Source of the DNA: Colwellia piezophila ATCC BAA-637
GTDB taxonomy: Bacteria; Pseudomonadota; Gammaproteobacteria; Enterobacterales; Alteromonadaceae
Assembly (NCBI RefSeq): GCF_000378625.1
Contig: NZ_KB905174.1
Coordinates: 1 to 64,000 of the forward strand
Reading direction: 5' to 3'
Length of the DNA stretch: 64,000 nucleotides
In this document: positions 18,722-27,866 of the stretch, piece after piece
Numbering within the stretch: the first letter of the stretch is position 1
Layout: every line of letters begins with the position of its first letter
Program-made: the position numbers and the translations under genes
The notes under the pieces: model-generated
What the model was told of the DNA's origin: nothing
Databases searched by the model: none
What the model saw: only the letters and a program-made list of their open reading frames with translations

Positions 18722-20896
18722 TCATGACTTAGGTAATGAAGTAAAGCCCATGTTGAACAAGGTAAAGGCGTAGATATCGGCGTATTGCTCGATAGTTTTA
18801 GATACTGGCGTACCTGCACCATGACCGGCATTAGTTTCAATGCGGATTAACATTGGCGCATTACCTGCCTGTTTGGCTTGTAACTCAGCAGCAAACTTAA
18901 AAGAATGTGCTGGCACTACACGGTCATCATGATCGCCAGTGGTTACCATAGTGGCAGGGTAACTAACGCCCGCTTTCACATTGTGCACTGGTGAGTATGC
19001 GTGTAGATATTTGAACATCTCTTCACTTTGCTCAGCCGTACCGTAATCATAGGCCCAACCTGCACCAGAAGTGAAGGTATGGTATCTAAGCATATCTAAT
19101 ACACCCACGGCAGGTAAGGCTACTTTCATTAGGTCAGGACGCTGTGTCATTACCGCACCGACTAATAAACCGCCATTTGAGCCACCGTTTATCGCTAAGT
19201 AATCACTCGAGGTATAATCTTGTTTGATTAAGTACTCACCTGCAGCAATAAAGTCGTCAAAAACATTTTGTTTATCTAACTGTGTACCGGCTTTATGCCA
19301 ATCTTTACCGTATTCACCGCCGCCACGTAAGTTGGCAACCGCATAAATACCGCCTTGCTCTAACCAAACTGCACGAGAGACACTAAATCTTGGTGTTAAG
19401 CTAATATTGAAACCACCGTAACCATATAAAATAGTTGGGTTCTTACCATTCAACTCAATACCTTTTTTATAGGTAATGATCATAGGTACTTTGGTGCCAT
19501 CTTTTGAAGGGTAGAATACTTGCTTTGACTCATAAGCTGCACTATCAAATTTAGCGCCAGACTTACGGTAAACATCGCTGTTACCATTATCTATGTTGTA
19601 GCTATAGATAGTGCCTGGCGTTTTGTAGTTACTGAATGAATAATATAAAGTGTTTTCGTCTTTATCACCAGATAAGGCTGAAGAGCTACCAACACCTGGT
19701 AAGTTGATTTCGCGCACTTGTTTACCTTGATAATCATATTGGTAAACTTTTGAAATAGCGTCAACCATGTATTCAGTAAAGAAGAAGCCACCACCTGTTG
19801 AAGCGCTTAGTACATATTCTGTTTCGGCAATAAAGTCAGTCCAGTTGTCACTTGCCGGTTTTTTAGCATTTACCGTAACAATTTTCTTATTCGGTGCATT
19901 TAAGTTAGTTACTAAGAATAACTTGTCACCTTCATTTTCAATAACGTAACTATCAGCATCGAAATTATCGGTAATCGTCACTAATGGGCTATTTGGCTTG
20001 GTTAAATCTTTTAAGTAAAGATCATTGCCTGAGGTCGAAATGGCACCAGAGATAAGTAAGAAGCGGTTATCTTCAGTGACAGTACCACCAACGTAACGAC
20101 GTTTTTGTTCAGCGGTATCGCCAAAAATTATTTTGTCATCTTTTTGCGGCTGACCTAAAGCATGGTAATAAAGTTTATGTTGATCGGTCTTAGCTGATAA
20201 CTCACTGCCTTTTGGTTTGTCATAACTTGAGTAGTAAAATCCTTCATTTTTAAACCAAGAGATACCTGAGAATTTAACATCCACTAAGGGCGCTTCTAAG
20301 ACCTCTTTTGTTTCTACATCAATGATGATGATTTTACGCCAGTCACTACCACCTTCAGAAATTGCATATGCGGCAATTGAACCATCTTTTGAGAAGCTCA
20401 GCTGCCCCATTGAGGTAGTGCCATCTTCACTGAAAGTGTTTGGGTCTAAAAATACTTCAGCTTCGCCACCGTCTTTTTGACGATAAACAACATATTGGTT
20501 TTGTAGGCCGTTATTTTTATAAAAGTAGGTGTAGTTACCTTCTTTAAAAGGCGCGCCAACTTTTTCATAGTTCCATAACTCAGCTAAGCGAGACTTTAGT
20601 TGGTCGCGGTAAGGAATTTGTGCCAAGTAATCAAAAGTGACTTTATTTTCTGCTTTTACCCAAGCGGCAGTTTCTTCGCTACGGTCATCTTCTAACCAAC
20701 GGTACGGGTCAGCAACATCATTACCAAAATAATTATCAACCACATCACCTTTTTGAGTGACAGGATAGCTAACTTTCTGCATTTGTGTTTTAGCTAAAAC
20801 ATCAGTATTAGCTGATTTTTCAACGCTATTGCCAGTACAACCGGCTAATACGCTAGTGACCAAAACACTGGTCATAAAAAGGCTTTGTTTGTTCAT
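18722..20896 (-). CDS. Prolyl oligopeptidase family (S9A) lipoprotein
   Basis: The product (724 residues) cuts short Pro-containing peptides. It begins with a lipoprotein signal ending [10 protein letters not shown] (Cys20), so it is likely membrane-anchored on the periplasmic side. An N-terminal seven-bladed propeller starts at [16 protein letters not shown]. The C-terminal alpha/beta hydrolase domain has the nucleophile Ser573 in GGSNGGLL, the Asp region [14 protein letters not shown], and the His in NAGHGAG. Length agrees with the family (about 690-720 without leader). It is a single gene with hairpins after it. Confidence 0.95.
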   Translation of the reverse strand: MNKQSLFMTSVLVTSVLAGCTGNSVEKSANTDVLAKTQMQKVSYPVTQKGDVVDNYFGNDVADPYRWLEDDRSEETAAWVKAENKVTFDYLAQIPYRDQLKSRLAELWNYEKVGAPFKEGNYTYFYKNNGLQNQYVVYRQKDGGEAEVFLDPNTFSEDGTTSMGQLSFSKDGSIAAYAISEGGSDWRKIIIIDVETKEVLEAPLVDVKFSGISWFKNEGFYYSSYDKPKGSELSAKTDQHKLYYHALGQPQKDDKIIFGDTAEQKRRYVGGTVTEDNRFLLISGAISTSGNDLYLKDLTKPNSPLVTITDNFDADSYVIENEGDKLFLVTNLNAPNKKIVTVNAKKPASDNWTDFIAETEYVLSASTGGGFFFTEYMVDAISKVYQYDYQGKQVREINLPGVGSSSALSGDKDENTLYYSFSNYKTPGTIYSYNIDNGNSDVYRKSGAKFDSAAYESKQVFYPSKDGTKVPMIITYKKGIELNGKNPTILYGYGGFNISLTPRFSVSRAVWLEQGGIYAVANLRGGGEYGKDWHKAGTQLDKQNVFDDFIAAGEYLIKQDYTSSDYLAINGGSNGGLLVGAVMTQRPDLMKVALPAVGVLDMLRYHTFTSGAGWAYDYGTAEQSEEMFKYLHAYSPVHNVKAGVSYPATMVTTGDHDDRVVPAHSFKFAAELQAKQAGNAPMLIRIETNAGHGAGTPVSKTIEQYADIYAFTLFNMGFTSLPKS

Positions 20897-21462
20897 GTTA
20901 GTCTCACTAAGTGGTAAATTAATTTATCCATCAGGCATGGAGCTTACTATGGATATTGACATTTATTTTACAAATCGTTTGGCAGTGTAGCAGAAGAGTA
21001 TAAAGCAAGACTATGGCTTGCTTCATTGATCTATGAAGCAAGCGGCAGTATTTTGTTACAGAGGGTTACAAAGTTATTTGATAGCACAAGCTGGCTTGAG
21101 TCTGGGCTTGTTAAGTGGATTGGCACTTATTTAATCGCGGAAAACAACCTTGTTGACGCAGCGGTGGCAAGTTCTCAGTTTCCAGTACAGTTTATTGACT
21201 AAGATTTCCACTGATGTTGGCGGTATTTTTTGATTAAAATTAATGACTTGTGCGGTATTTTTTTTGGCTAGAACGCCTATTATCGACATGGCTAACGTGG
21301 CACAGCCTGAGAAAGAGAAACATAACTAACTATTGAAACTTAATTATGAGTAGCCTTAACTTGTTGTAATGTTTACATAGGCGGTTAAGTTTTAGCTATA
21401 TTGATGAAGACTATAAAGTTATCTAATTTTCACCAATATAGCCTTAATACGGTTTATAGCTA
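20897..21462. other. 566-bp gene-free spacer
   Basis: I found no promising gene. An 80-codon open frame (about 20960-21202, plus strand) has no ATG and no recognisable motif. The ~60 bp before 20896 presumably hold the peptidase promoter. Two GCGGTATTTTTT stretches (about 21219 and 21252) repeat each other; their meaning is unclear. Confidence 0.4.
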
Positions 21463-21879
21463 TTAATAACGATTTCTGAGCTCAGGAACGTCAGTATGGT
21501 ATTGCACAAACTCAACTTCATAACCGTCGGCATCAAGAAAATAGATATTCTCTCTATATTCATCAGGTGTACCATCTTTATGAATAGGGAAACCAGCCTG
21601 TGTTATACGCGCTATGGTGCCTTTCAAATCACTAGTGACATAGGCAAAGTGTGCTAAACCGACTTGGTGGCCAGTTAAATCCCTATTGTCACCAACACCA
21701 TTATCGGCCAAAGCGATATATTGATAATCATCACCAAAATGTAACCAATTTCTTGGTTTACCCGACCATTCACCTTTATCCCCGCCACGGACGTGCCAGT
21801 GAGGAAAAGCGGCTTGGTAAAATCGTAAACTCTTCTCAATGTCGCTAACGACTAAATTTATATGCTCTAAAGTAATCAT
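21463..21879 (-). CDS. VOC (glyoxalase/dioxygenase-fold) protein 1
   Basis: A 138-residue vicinal-oxygen-chelate protein with two beta-alpha-beta-beta-beta units: LEHINLVVSDIEKSLRFYQAAF at the start, VGLAHFAYVTSDLKGTIARI in the middle and YFLDADGYEVEFVQYH at the end. Metal-ligand positions (His4 region, His in LAHFAYV, Glu in EVEFVQ) are kept, so a metal enzyme is likely, but the substrate is not predictable. It is the third gene in a minus-strand set with a second VOC gene and an FMN reductase, 52 bp after the second VOC gene. Confidence 0.85.
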   Translation of the reverse strand: MITLEHINLVVSDIEKSLRFYQAAFPHWHVRGGDKGEWSGKPRNWLHFGDDYQYIALADNGVGDNRDLTGHQVGLAHFAYVTSDLKGTIARITQAGFPIHKDGTPDEYRENIYFLDADGYEVEFVQYHTDVPELRNRY

Positions 21880-21931
21880 AATTGCTCTCCTTTACCTATT
21901 TTTTAGGTCTATATTTTTAATAAGTGTAGCT

Positions 21932-22330
21932 CTACTTTCGGTGATACTTTTTCTCAACTCGCCAAGGCGGATTTAAACGGTTCTCTCCGGCCCAATAGAG
22001 TTTTATTTTGTTGCCACTAGGGTCAAATACTATTGCTTCGCGCCATAAATAAGACTGCTCGGTGGGTAATTGCGCTAACTCAATGCCTCTTAGCTGAATT
22101 TCTTTCACCCAGTCATCAAGTTGCTGATGTTCAAAATAGATGATGGCACCATGGGTATTATTTTCAGGCAGTTCAGCTTCAAGACTTAATGAAAAAGTTG
22201 CGCCGTCATCGGGGCAGGCAAAGCGTGCATAATGTGGTGTATCAACAATTTGTAAAAAACCTAAACGACGGTAGAAATCAGTGCTAATTTCCATCTCTCT
22301 TACTGGTAGGGTAACTTGATTTAAATTCAT
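21932..22330 (-). CDS. VOC (glyoxalase-fold) protein 2
   Basis: The 132 residues start LNQVTLPVREMEISTDFYRRLGF, as in small VOC proteins, and end FDPSGNKIKLYWAGE followed by a basic tail. The first metal position is Gln rather than His (NQVTL), so metal binding may differ from its neighbour. It lies 38 bp downstream of the FMN reductase gene and is probably co-transcribed. The substrate is unknown; detoxification or aromatic-ring chemistry are possible roles. Confidence 0.82.
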   Translation of the reverse strand: MNLNQVTLPVREMEISTDFYRRLGFLQIVDTPHYARFACPDDGATFSLSLEAELPENNTHGAIIYFEHQQLDDWVKEIQLRGIELAQLPTEQSYLWREAIVFDPSGNKIKLYWAGENRLNPPWRVEKKYHRK

Positions 22331-22368
22331 AAATATTCCTTTTTTTCACGTGTTAGTTGAGGATTAAT

Positions 22369-23004
22369 CTACATGCCGTACGGATATAAGTGTTCATTAT
22401 GATAAGTGGCGCTTTGTAAACTATCGCGTAATGTCTTCATTGCTTGGCCGTAGTGAAAAAGTGTATGTAAGCTGTAACCAATACGATGACGGATGCTGTT
22501 ATCTCGACGGGCTAACGTCTCATCTTCTTGTTGGCTTGGCCCATTCATGGTATTGAGAATCTCTTCAACGTTTCTAATGATTAGGTGATCGGGAATAGCA
22601 ATCAGTTTGTTATTCGAAAAAGCATTCATCCGTAATTCAGCTATAGGGTATGCGCCACTAATACCATTAACCACAGACACCAATAATACTGGCTTATGAC
22701 CGATATCTTCCGCTTGCGCCATCATCAATAAGTTTTTCAATAACGGTGAAGCTGTGCCGCCCCATTCTGGGGTAATCACTATCAAGGCATCCATGGTTTG
22801 TAATTGGTTATTAATCTTTTGCCAATCACTATCTGTTTGTTGTTTGCTACTCGCTTCGCCATCCCACAGTGGTAATCGTTGTTTACATAATTCGATATGG
22901 CTAATATCACTAAATTGATTACTATTTTCTGCTAGGTATTTAGCAACTTTAACGCTCTGAGATTGTGTGCGTTGACTGGCACTGATAATAACTAAATTCA
23001 TCAC
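22369..23004 (-). CDS. NADPH-dependent FMN reductase-like flavoprotein
   Basis: A 211-residue flavodoxin-fold protein. LVIISASQRTQSQSVKVAKYL is the phosphate-binding start, VITPEWGGTASPLLKNLLM the flavin-ring loop, and KPVLLVSVVNGISGAYPIAELRM the next strand. A C-terminal extension past residue 160 (RHRIGYSLHTLFHYGQAM) is not part of the core fold. The second Met (23001) may be the start. It is the first gene of the minus-strand trio, divergent from the regulator at 23194 with about 190 bp between, so regulation by that protein is likely. Confidence 0.85.
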   Translation of the reverse strand: MMNLVIISASQRTQSQSVKVAKYLAENSNQFSDISHIELCKQRLPLWDGEASSKQQTDSDWQKINNQLQTMDALIVITPEWGGTASPLLKNLLMMAQAEDIGHKPVLLVSVVNGISGAYPIAELRMNAFSNNKLIAIPDHLIIRNVEEILNTMNGPSQQEDETLARRDNSIRHRIGYSLHTLFHYGQAMKTLRDSLQSATYHNEHLYPYGM

Positions 23005-23193
23005 AATTCCTTCTTTGTCACTTTTTCATTTATTAAGTAAAGCTTTTCATTTGTTTAATAAGGTAAACCCTTTACTAAAGAAGATCAAGCATAATATAAA
23101 TAAAAAACTTTACTAAACTTTGTGCTAAGCGGTGAATTTGTGCTAAAAATAGGTAATAATAGCGTTATAGCTAACTCTTCCCACGGAGATCTG

Positions 23194-23811
23194 ATGAAGA
23201 CTCATGAAAAAATAATTCAGTTGTTAAAGACCCAAGGGCCTTTAACGGCAAAGATATTAGCAAGTGAGTTGGGTCTTACCACCATGGGCGTTCGTCAACA
23301 TGTACAAGGGTTAGAAGACTCTGGCGAAGTGACCTTTAAAGATGAAAAGGCTACTCGTGGTAGGCCGACTCGATATTGGTCGTTAACAGATAAAGGTAAT
23401 AGCCGCTTTGCCGATCGCCATGATGAATTAACCGTGCAGTTATTGGACTCTGTGATCACTTTATTTGGCGATGACGGTATGGAAAAGTTGATCAGCCATC
23501 GAGAAGAAACTGCAATGGCAAACTATAGCTTAGCTCTTGCTGATCGCTTTGGCGTGGCAGAGAAGTTGCAAACATTGGCTAAACTTCGTAGTGATGAAGG
23601 TTATATGGCGACAGTAGAGCAGCATGACGGTATTTATTGGTTAATGGAAAACCATTGTCCTATTTGTGCTGCTGCGACTAAGTGTTTAAGTTTCTGCCGC
23701 TCAGAATTAACCATGTTTCAAACCTTAATGAGTGAAGTTGCCGAGGTGAGTCGTGAAGAACATATCATTGACGGAGCAAGACGCTGTGCTTATAAAGTAA
23801 CGCCCACTTAA
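23194..23811 (+). CDS. Winged-helix regulator with Cys-rich C-terminus (SufR-like)
   Basis: The 205-residue product (ATG 23194 after GGAGATCTG) has an N-terminal winged helix (LLKTQGPLTAKILASELGLTTMGVRQHVQGLE) with the wing TRGRPTRYWSLT, and a C-terminal cluster of cysteines: HCPICAAATKCLSFC and RRCAYKV. This is the COG2345/SufR pattern, in which the cysteines bind an Fe-S cluster that tunes DNA binding. It diverges from the flavoprotein/VOC trio and probably senses redox or iron for it. A longer frame opens at 23122 but lacks a good ribosome site. Confidence 0.85.
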   Translation: MKTHEKIIQLLKTQGPLTAKILASELGLTTMGVRQHVQGLEDSGEVTFKDEKATRGRPTRYWSLTDKGNSRFADRHDELTVQLLDSVITLFGDDGMEKLISHREETAMANYSLALADRFGVAEKLQTLAKLRSDEGYMATVEQHDGIYWLMENHCPICAAATKCLSFCRSELTMFQTLMSEVAEVSREEHIIDGARRCAYKVTPT

Positions 23812-24079
23812 CGTAGGCACTTATTTAACCTGAACTCTGGATGATGAGTTCTTGATATTTATGTAAAAACAATGGCTTAGGTGGCGATAAATGAAAACTT
23901 AGTGGCTATATACTCTATCAATGTTTCAATTTATTCGGTTATCAAGGCAAAACGTTTATGAATAACTGGTTATTTATCGACGTTTTAACGCTGAGAACCG
24001 GATAAAGGGGAATATTGAGCAAGTGCTGCTTATCCATAATTCAGGTTATTAAGTTAACACCACGCTGTTAATTTTCTAC

Positions 24080-25090
24080 TTATTTATCTGCAGGGTAAAT
24101 AATACCTTGCTGTTTTCTTGCTTGTTCTATCACAGTTAATACCTGCTTCGACAGCTGCCAGCTATTCACCGAAGATTCATGGTTACCACTTTCTATTAAA
24201 TCGATAAAATGGCTAAGTTCGTAAGTCATTCTATTATCAGTTTGCGCTACTGTTAACGTTTGGCTACTACCGTTATTTAAATGCAAAGAAACTTCATTGA
24301 ACAATGATGAGTGCTGCCACATTAAGTAACCATTTTCGCCCTGGATTTCGCAAACATTGCTGCCATTACTTAGTTTTGAGTAACTTATATGTACTTGTAA
24401 AGAGGCCTGGTTATTATCTGTCTCTGGCACATTGTAATTCAATAATAGATCGCCATAACCATCAACCCCGGTTGGTAATTTATAACTTTGGCCTATGATC
24501 TCTGCCGGAAAACCGAATAAATCTATTGCCAAATATAAGGGGTAAATACCGATATCCATTAAAGCACCATTGCCAAAATTTAAATTAAAGGTATTTGGAT
24601 TTTCACCCCGTAAATAAGCAGGATACCTAGATGAAAATTGGCAAAATGATGCGCTATATTTTCGTATGTTACCAAGTGCTTTTAACTGTTTTTTTATTTG
24701 CTGATAGTTAGGCAGAAAAGTTACCAGCATTGCTTCCATAAAAGCAACCTTGTTTGCTTTAGCGGCGGCAACCATTTGCGCAAGCTCAGCACAGTTAATT
24801 GCCACTGGTTTTTCACAGAGTACATGTTTACCGCCATTAAGCATGGTAATACTTTGCTGTGCGTGAAAGTTGTTGGGTGAGGCGATATATACGGCATCAA
24901 TAAGGCTGCTGTCTGCTAATAAGGCTAAATCAGTAAAACAATGTTCAATGTTATGCTTATTGGCAAAAGCTTGTGCCGTTGTTTGATGGCGAGAATAAAC
25001 TGCCACTAAGTTAAAGCGAGGATCTTGCCTTGCAGCCTCAATAAAAGCGTCAGTGATTTTACTGGTACCGATAACGGCAAAATTAGTCAT
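24080..25090 (-). CDS. Gfo/Idh/MocA family oxidoreductase
   Basis: This 336-residue NAD(P)-dependent sugar-type dehydrogenase has an N-terminal Rossmann fold (FAVIGTSKITDAFIEAA, a G-x-x-x-I variant of the usual GxGxxG) and the family signature HVLCEKPVAIN near residue 95, then GALMDIGIYPLYLAIDLFG near 178, containing the conserved Asp and Tyr region. The substrate cannot be told from sequence. It is isolated, with 200-bp gaps on both sides. Confidence 0.88.
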   Translation of the reverse strand: MTNFAVIGTSKITDAFIEAARQDPRFNLVAVYSRHQTTAQAFANKHNIEHCFTDLALLADSSLIDAVYIASPNNFHAQQSITMLNGGKHVLCEKPVAINCAELAQMVAAAKANKVAFMEAMLVTFLPNYQQIKKQLKALGNIRKYSASFCQFSSRYPAYLRGENPNTFNLNFGNGALMDIGIYPLYLAIDLFGFPAEIIGQSYKLPTGVDGYGDLLLNYNVPETDNNQASLQVHISYSKLSNGSNVCEIQGENGYLMWQHSSLFNEVSLHLNNGSSQTLTVAQTDNRMTYELSHFIDLIESGNHESSVNSWQLSKQVLTVIEQARKQQGIIYPADK

Positions 25091-25297
25091 GTTAAAGCAG
25101 CCTTAAAAAATATATTTAGGGCTAAAAATTATTACATGCAGTGGTTGAAGAGTCTATCAAGTACCTTGATTTTTATTGACAAGGTCGCTTAACGATATTC
25201 TGCTCAGTGTTGGCTCTATATGCAGGTTCGATATTCTGGATCTAAATATAGAGCGCTAGGTCTTCACTCAGTCGCGGTATTTAGCTATTCTTTAACG

Positions 25298-26221
25298 TTA
25301 TGCCGATTTCTTGGCTTCAATAATATGTATATCTTGTTGTGGGAAAGGAATGGTCACGTTGTCTTGTTCAAACGCTAAATATATCGCTTTATAAGCACTG
25401 TATTTTGCCGTGTATAAGTTTGTCGTCGGTATCCAGAGTCTTATGCCAATGGTGATAGCACTATCAGCAAAGTCATCAATACCTACTTGCATACGTACTT
25501 CGTCGGTATAAATATCAAGCTGCGCCAAAGTGCGCTCAACCAATGCAACAACATCGATGGGGTTATCTTGATAGGAGATGCCAACGGAGAGCTTCAGTAA
25601 GGTATCTTTTTTTGAATTAAGTACCACTTCACCAACAATATGCTTATTAGGGATGGTGATCTTAGCGCCATTCTCGTCTTCAATAATGGTAAAAGCCAAG
25701 AGCACTTCTTTAACAACCCCCGTTACGCCTAACACTTCAATGGTATCGCCAACAACAAAAGGGCGGACAATAATAATATTAAAACCGGCAGCATAGTTGG
25801 CTAATAAACCTTGTACAGCCAAACCGGCACCTAATGCCATAGCACCTATGGCTGCGATAAATGGCGTGACACTTATACCCACTTTACTTAACGCCATAAT
25901 GGTTATCATCACCATGACCACCATTTTACTGGTGCTGGCGATAAAGTGACTTAAGGTTATATCGAGTTGTTGCTTTTTACAGAGACTAAGTATGCCTTTA
26001 GCCACTTTTCCGGCAATATAATAGCCCAATAACAAGATAAGCAAAGCGCCAACAAGCTGGAAGCTATAGTTGGTAAAAAAAGTAATGACTACTTGATATA
26101 TATGTGAAACTTGCTCTATTTCAGTGCGTAATAATTCAGCGGGCATCTCGGCGGCTTCTTGGGCTTTTTGCGTTAAGGTGCTGGCGAGGGTTTCTGTATT
26201 ATTTTTAACAGTCTCTGACAT
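25298..26221 (-). CDS. MscS-family mechanosensitive channel
   Basis: About 307 residues from ATG 26221 (an ATG 12 bp earlier is in frame). The N-terminal amphipathic part precedes three membrane helices; the pore helix reads FIAAIGAMALGAGLAVQGLLANYAAG, rich in Gly/Ala like E. coli MscS. The C-terminal cytoplasmic beta and alpha/beta domains carry IIIVRPFVVGDTIEVLGVTGVVKEV and ITIPNKHIVGEVVLN. It protects against osmotic downshock. It follows a possible 43-codon secreted-peptide gene on the same strand by 51 bp. Confidence 0.93.
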   Translation of the reverse strand: MSETVKNNTETLASTLTQKAQEAAEMPAELLRTEIEQVSHIYQVVITFFTNYSFQLVGALLILLLGYYIAGKVAKGILSLCKKQQLDITLSHFIASTSKMVVMVMITIMALSKVGISVTPFIAAIGAMALGAGLAVQGLLANYAAGFNIIIVRPFVVGDTIEVLGVTGVVKEVLLAFTIIEDENGAKITIPNKHIVGEVVLNSKKDTLLKLSVGISYQDNPIDVVALVERTLAQLDIYTDEVRMQVGIDDFADSAITIGIRLWIPTTNLYTAKYSAYKAIYLAFEQDNVTIPFPQQDIHIIEAKKSA

Positions 26222-26272
26222 TTTATCTTCCATTAATAGATAACAAAGTTATTGAATTTTAAGGGGTGTCTG

Positions 26273-26404
26273 CTAAAAGCGATAACCTAGTTGCATCCGG
26301 AACAGCCGCCGATCACTAAAAGCGAGCTTGGTTGCATTGCTCTGTACTGCAAAGGTAGACAATGAACATAATAATAAACTTAGTAGCAGTAAGTTGTTAG
26401 CCAT
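26273..26404 (-). CDS. Possible 43-residue secreted peptide or shrunken outer-membrane protein
   Basis: An ATG-started frame encodes a Leu-rich signal peptide (about residues 1-19; LLLLSLLLCSLSTFA) and a short mature part ending RMQLGYRF before TAG. The C-terminal aromatic F and the alternating strand-like end look like the last strand of a beta-barrel. So it could be an outer-membrane protein with its middle deleted, or a real tiny exported peptide. No good ribosome site is visible upstream. It lies just before mscS on the same strand. Confidence 0.4.
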   Translation of the reverse strand: MANNLLLLSLLLCSLSTFAVQSNATKLAFSDRRLFRMQLGYRF

Positions 26405-26567
26405 AAAGCTATGTTCGGTAAAGGGATATTGTTTTTGGTTGCTTTATACTTTTCTGCCTAAAATACACAGGCTTTATGCTTCACCGGCACTAGCTAAATC
26501 AGGTTTTGTAACATCAGCTAGTGCTCAATGATTTTCGGTTATCATTTAGTGATTGTTTGCTGAATGG

Positions 26568-27233
26568 TTAACGCTCATTAAGTAATGCTGTTAAACCGGC
26601 TATTTTCTCAGTAAGTGTTGTAACTTGTTGCTCTAAATCAGTCACTCTTTGGGCGAGGTGCGGTTCATCAGATGCCGGCGTTATCACAGTGTGAGTTACC
26701 ATTGGCTGAGCAAAACTAGTCTCATCAACATCACTAAGTAAATGTAGGTAACGAGATTCGCGTTTTCCAGGCTCACGTTCGAGCTTTCTTACTAATGTTT
26801 TGCCGTTTAAGTCCTGTAATTGCATTAAGCACGATTCAACTTCACTGACATCAGCAAAGTCAGCCAAGCGATTGCTGCGGGTGCGTAATTCGCCTGGCGT
26901 TTGTGGTCCGCGAAGAAAGAGCACGCAAATAATAGCTCTTTGTTGGGGGGTAAACTTCAAATTACCAAATTCAGTATCGCAAAAACGATGAAAATATTTA
27001 TTCACTCGGCCCGAGGCTTTTTGGTCGACCATTAACTGATTCATTTGTACCAGTTCATCTACCAAGTTTTGTACGTCACTGTCTGATAATGACATTACCG
27101 GTTCACGGTTACTTTTTTGATTGCAGGCAGTCGTAATAGCGTTTAACGACAGAGGGTATTGCTCGGGTGTGGTGGTTTCTTTTTCTAACATTACGCCGAT
27201 AACGCGGCATTGCTCAGGGGAAAGAGTGATCAT
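26568..27233 (-). CDS. yceH: YceH family (DUF480) protein
   Basis: The 221 residues (E. coli YceH 215) contain two tandem winged-helix-like units: LSPEQCRVIGVMLEKETTTPEQYPLSLNA at the start, ACNQKSNREPVM, then FTPQQRAIICVLFLRGPQTPGELRTR and a C-terminal coiled coil (LAQRVTDLEQQVTTLTEKI). The function is not settled. It is separated from the mscS unit by about 160 bp. Confidence 0.95.
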   Translation of the reverse strand: MITLSPEQCRVIGVMLEKETTTPEQYPLSLNAITTACNQKSNREPVMSLSDSDVQNLVDELVQMNQLMVDQKASGRVNKYFHRFCDTEFGNLKFTPQQRAIICVLFLRGPQTPGELRTRSNRLADFADVSEVESCLMQLQDLNGKTLVRKLEREPGKRESRYLHLLSDVDETSFAQPMVTHTVITPASDEPHLAQRVTDLEQQVTTLTEKIAGLTALLNER

Positions 27234-27487
27234 CGAGAAGGCATCCTAGTAGAAGTAACTAGTGATGTTATAGCAAGCTATATAAGCTATTACTATGTTA
27301 TTCGGTGATTTAATTGGCTTTTTGATAGCAGTGGTCTTCGGTAAGTTATGTACTGAATATTCATATTTGAGACCTAACGATAAAAATAAAATTATGCTGT
27401 GTTAATTCGTATGGATATTAAGTGGTAGGTTAGCCGATAATCGCAAATAAGTATGACTTTATACTTTTATTGAAAGGGGAAATAATA

Positions 27488-27760
27488 CTAGGGTCTGTTG
27501 ATCTTTCAGGGTTAAAATTTATTCAATTTAAAACGGGCTTAATCGCGGCGCAAGCTTTGTATCATAGTTATTCTATTAAATAAGCGAGCAACAAGGAGTA
27601 AGTTCGCTTTAAATGAACCCAAAGGGCAGCACTTGTTTGAAATTTATACGGCGTTATCGCATGTTCATGTAGCCACACCACTTCACATGCTCTGCTCTGC
27701 CCTGCCTAAATATCAAACATGTTGCTGTAAAAGTAATCTCGAAAGATCAACAGACCCTAG
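27488..27760. mobile_element. 273-bp MITE-like element with perfect 20-bp ends
   Basis: CTAGGGTCTGTTGATCTTTC at the left is matched exactly by its reverse complement at 27741-27760. The CTAG at the tips may be the target site. No transposase is encoded, so it would be moved in trans by an IS with matching ends. It is unrelated to the TACCAA elements at 1868 and 2788. It fills most of the 633-bp yceH - sulfatase-modifying-factor-like spacer. Confidence 0.8.
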
Positions 27761-27800
27761 AGTATCCCGCTTCTGACGGATTTATTTGTTGATTTGATGA

Positions 27801-27848
27801 AAAAGAAAGGGAGATATAGTCGTTAATAAGGTTAATTCCCTTTCTTTT
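27801..27848. terminator. Strong bidirectional terminator
   Basis: A perfect 12-bp stem (AAAAGAAAGGGA / TCCCTTTCTTTT) with A- and T-runs, 19 bp past the stop of the gene at 27867 on the minus strand. Confidence 0.8.
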
Positions 27849-27866
27849 TTTAGTTTGTAGGCTAAT

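Noticed and set aside
20960..21202. 80-codon plus-strand open frame after the peptidase promoter region
   Set aside because: No ATG or good ribosome site, no recognised motif; open length alone is weak evidence.
26328..26531. 67-codon plus-strand frame between mscS and yceH
   Set aside because: It overlaps the better supported small minus-strand frame and has no ribosome site or protein-like features.
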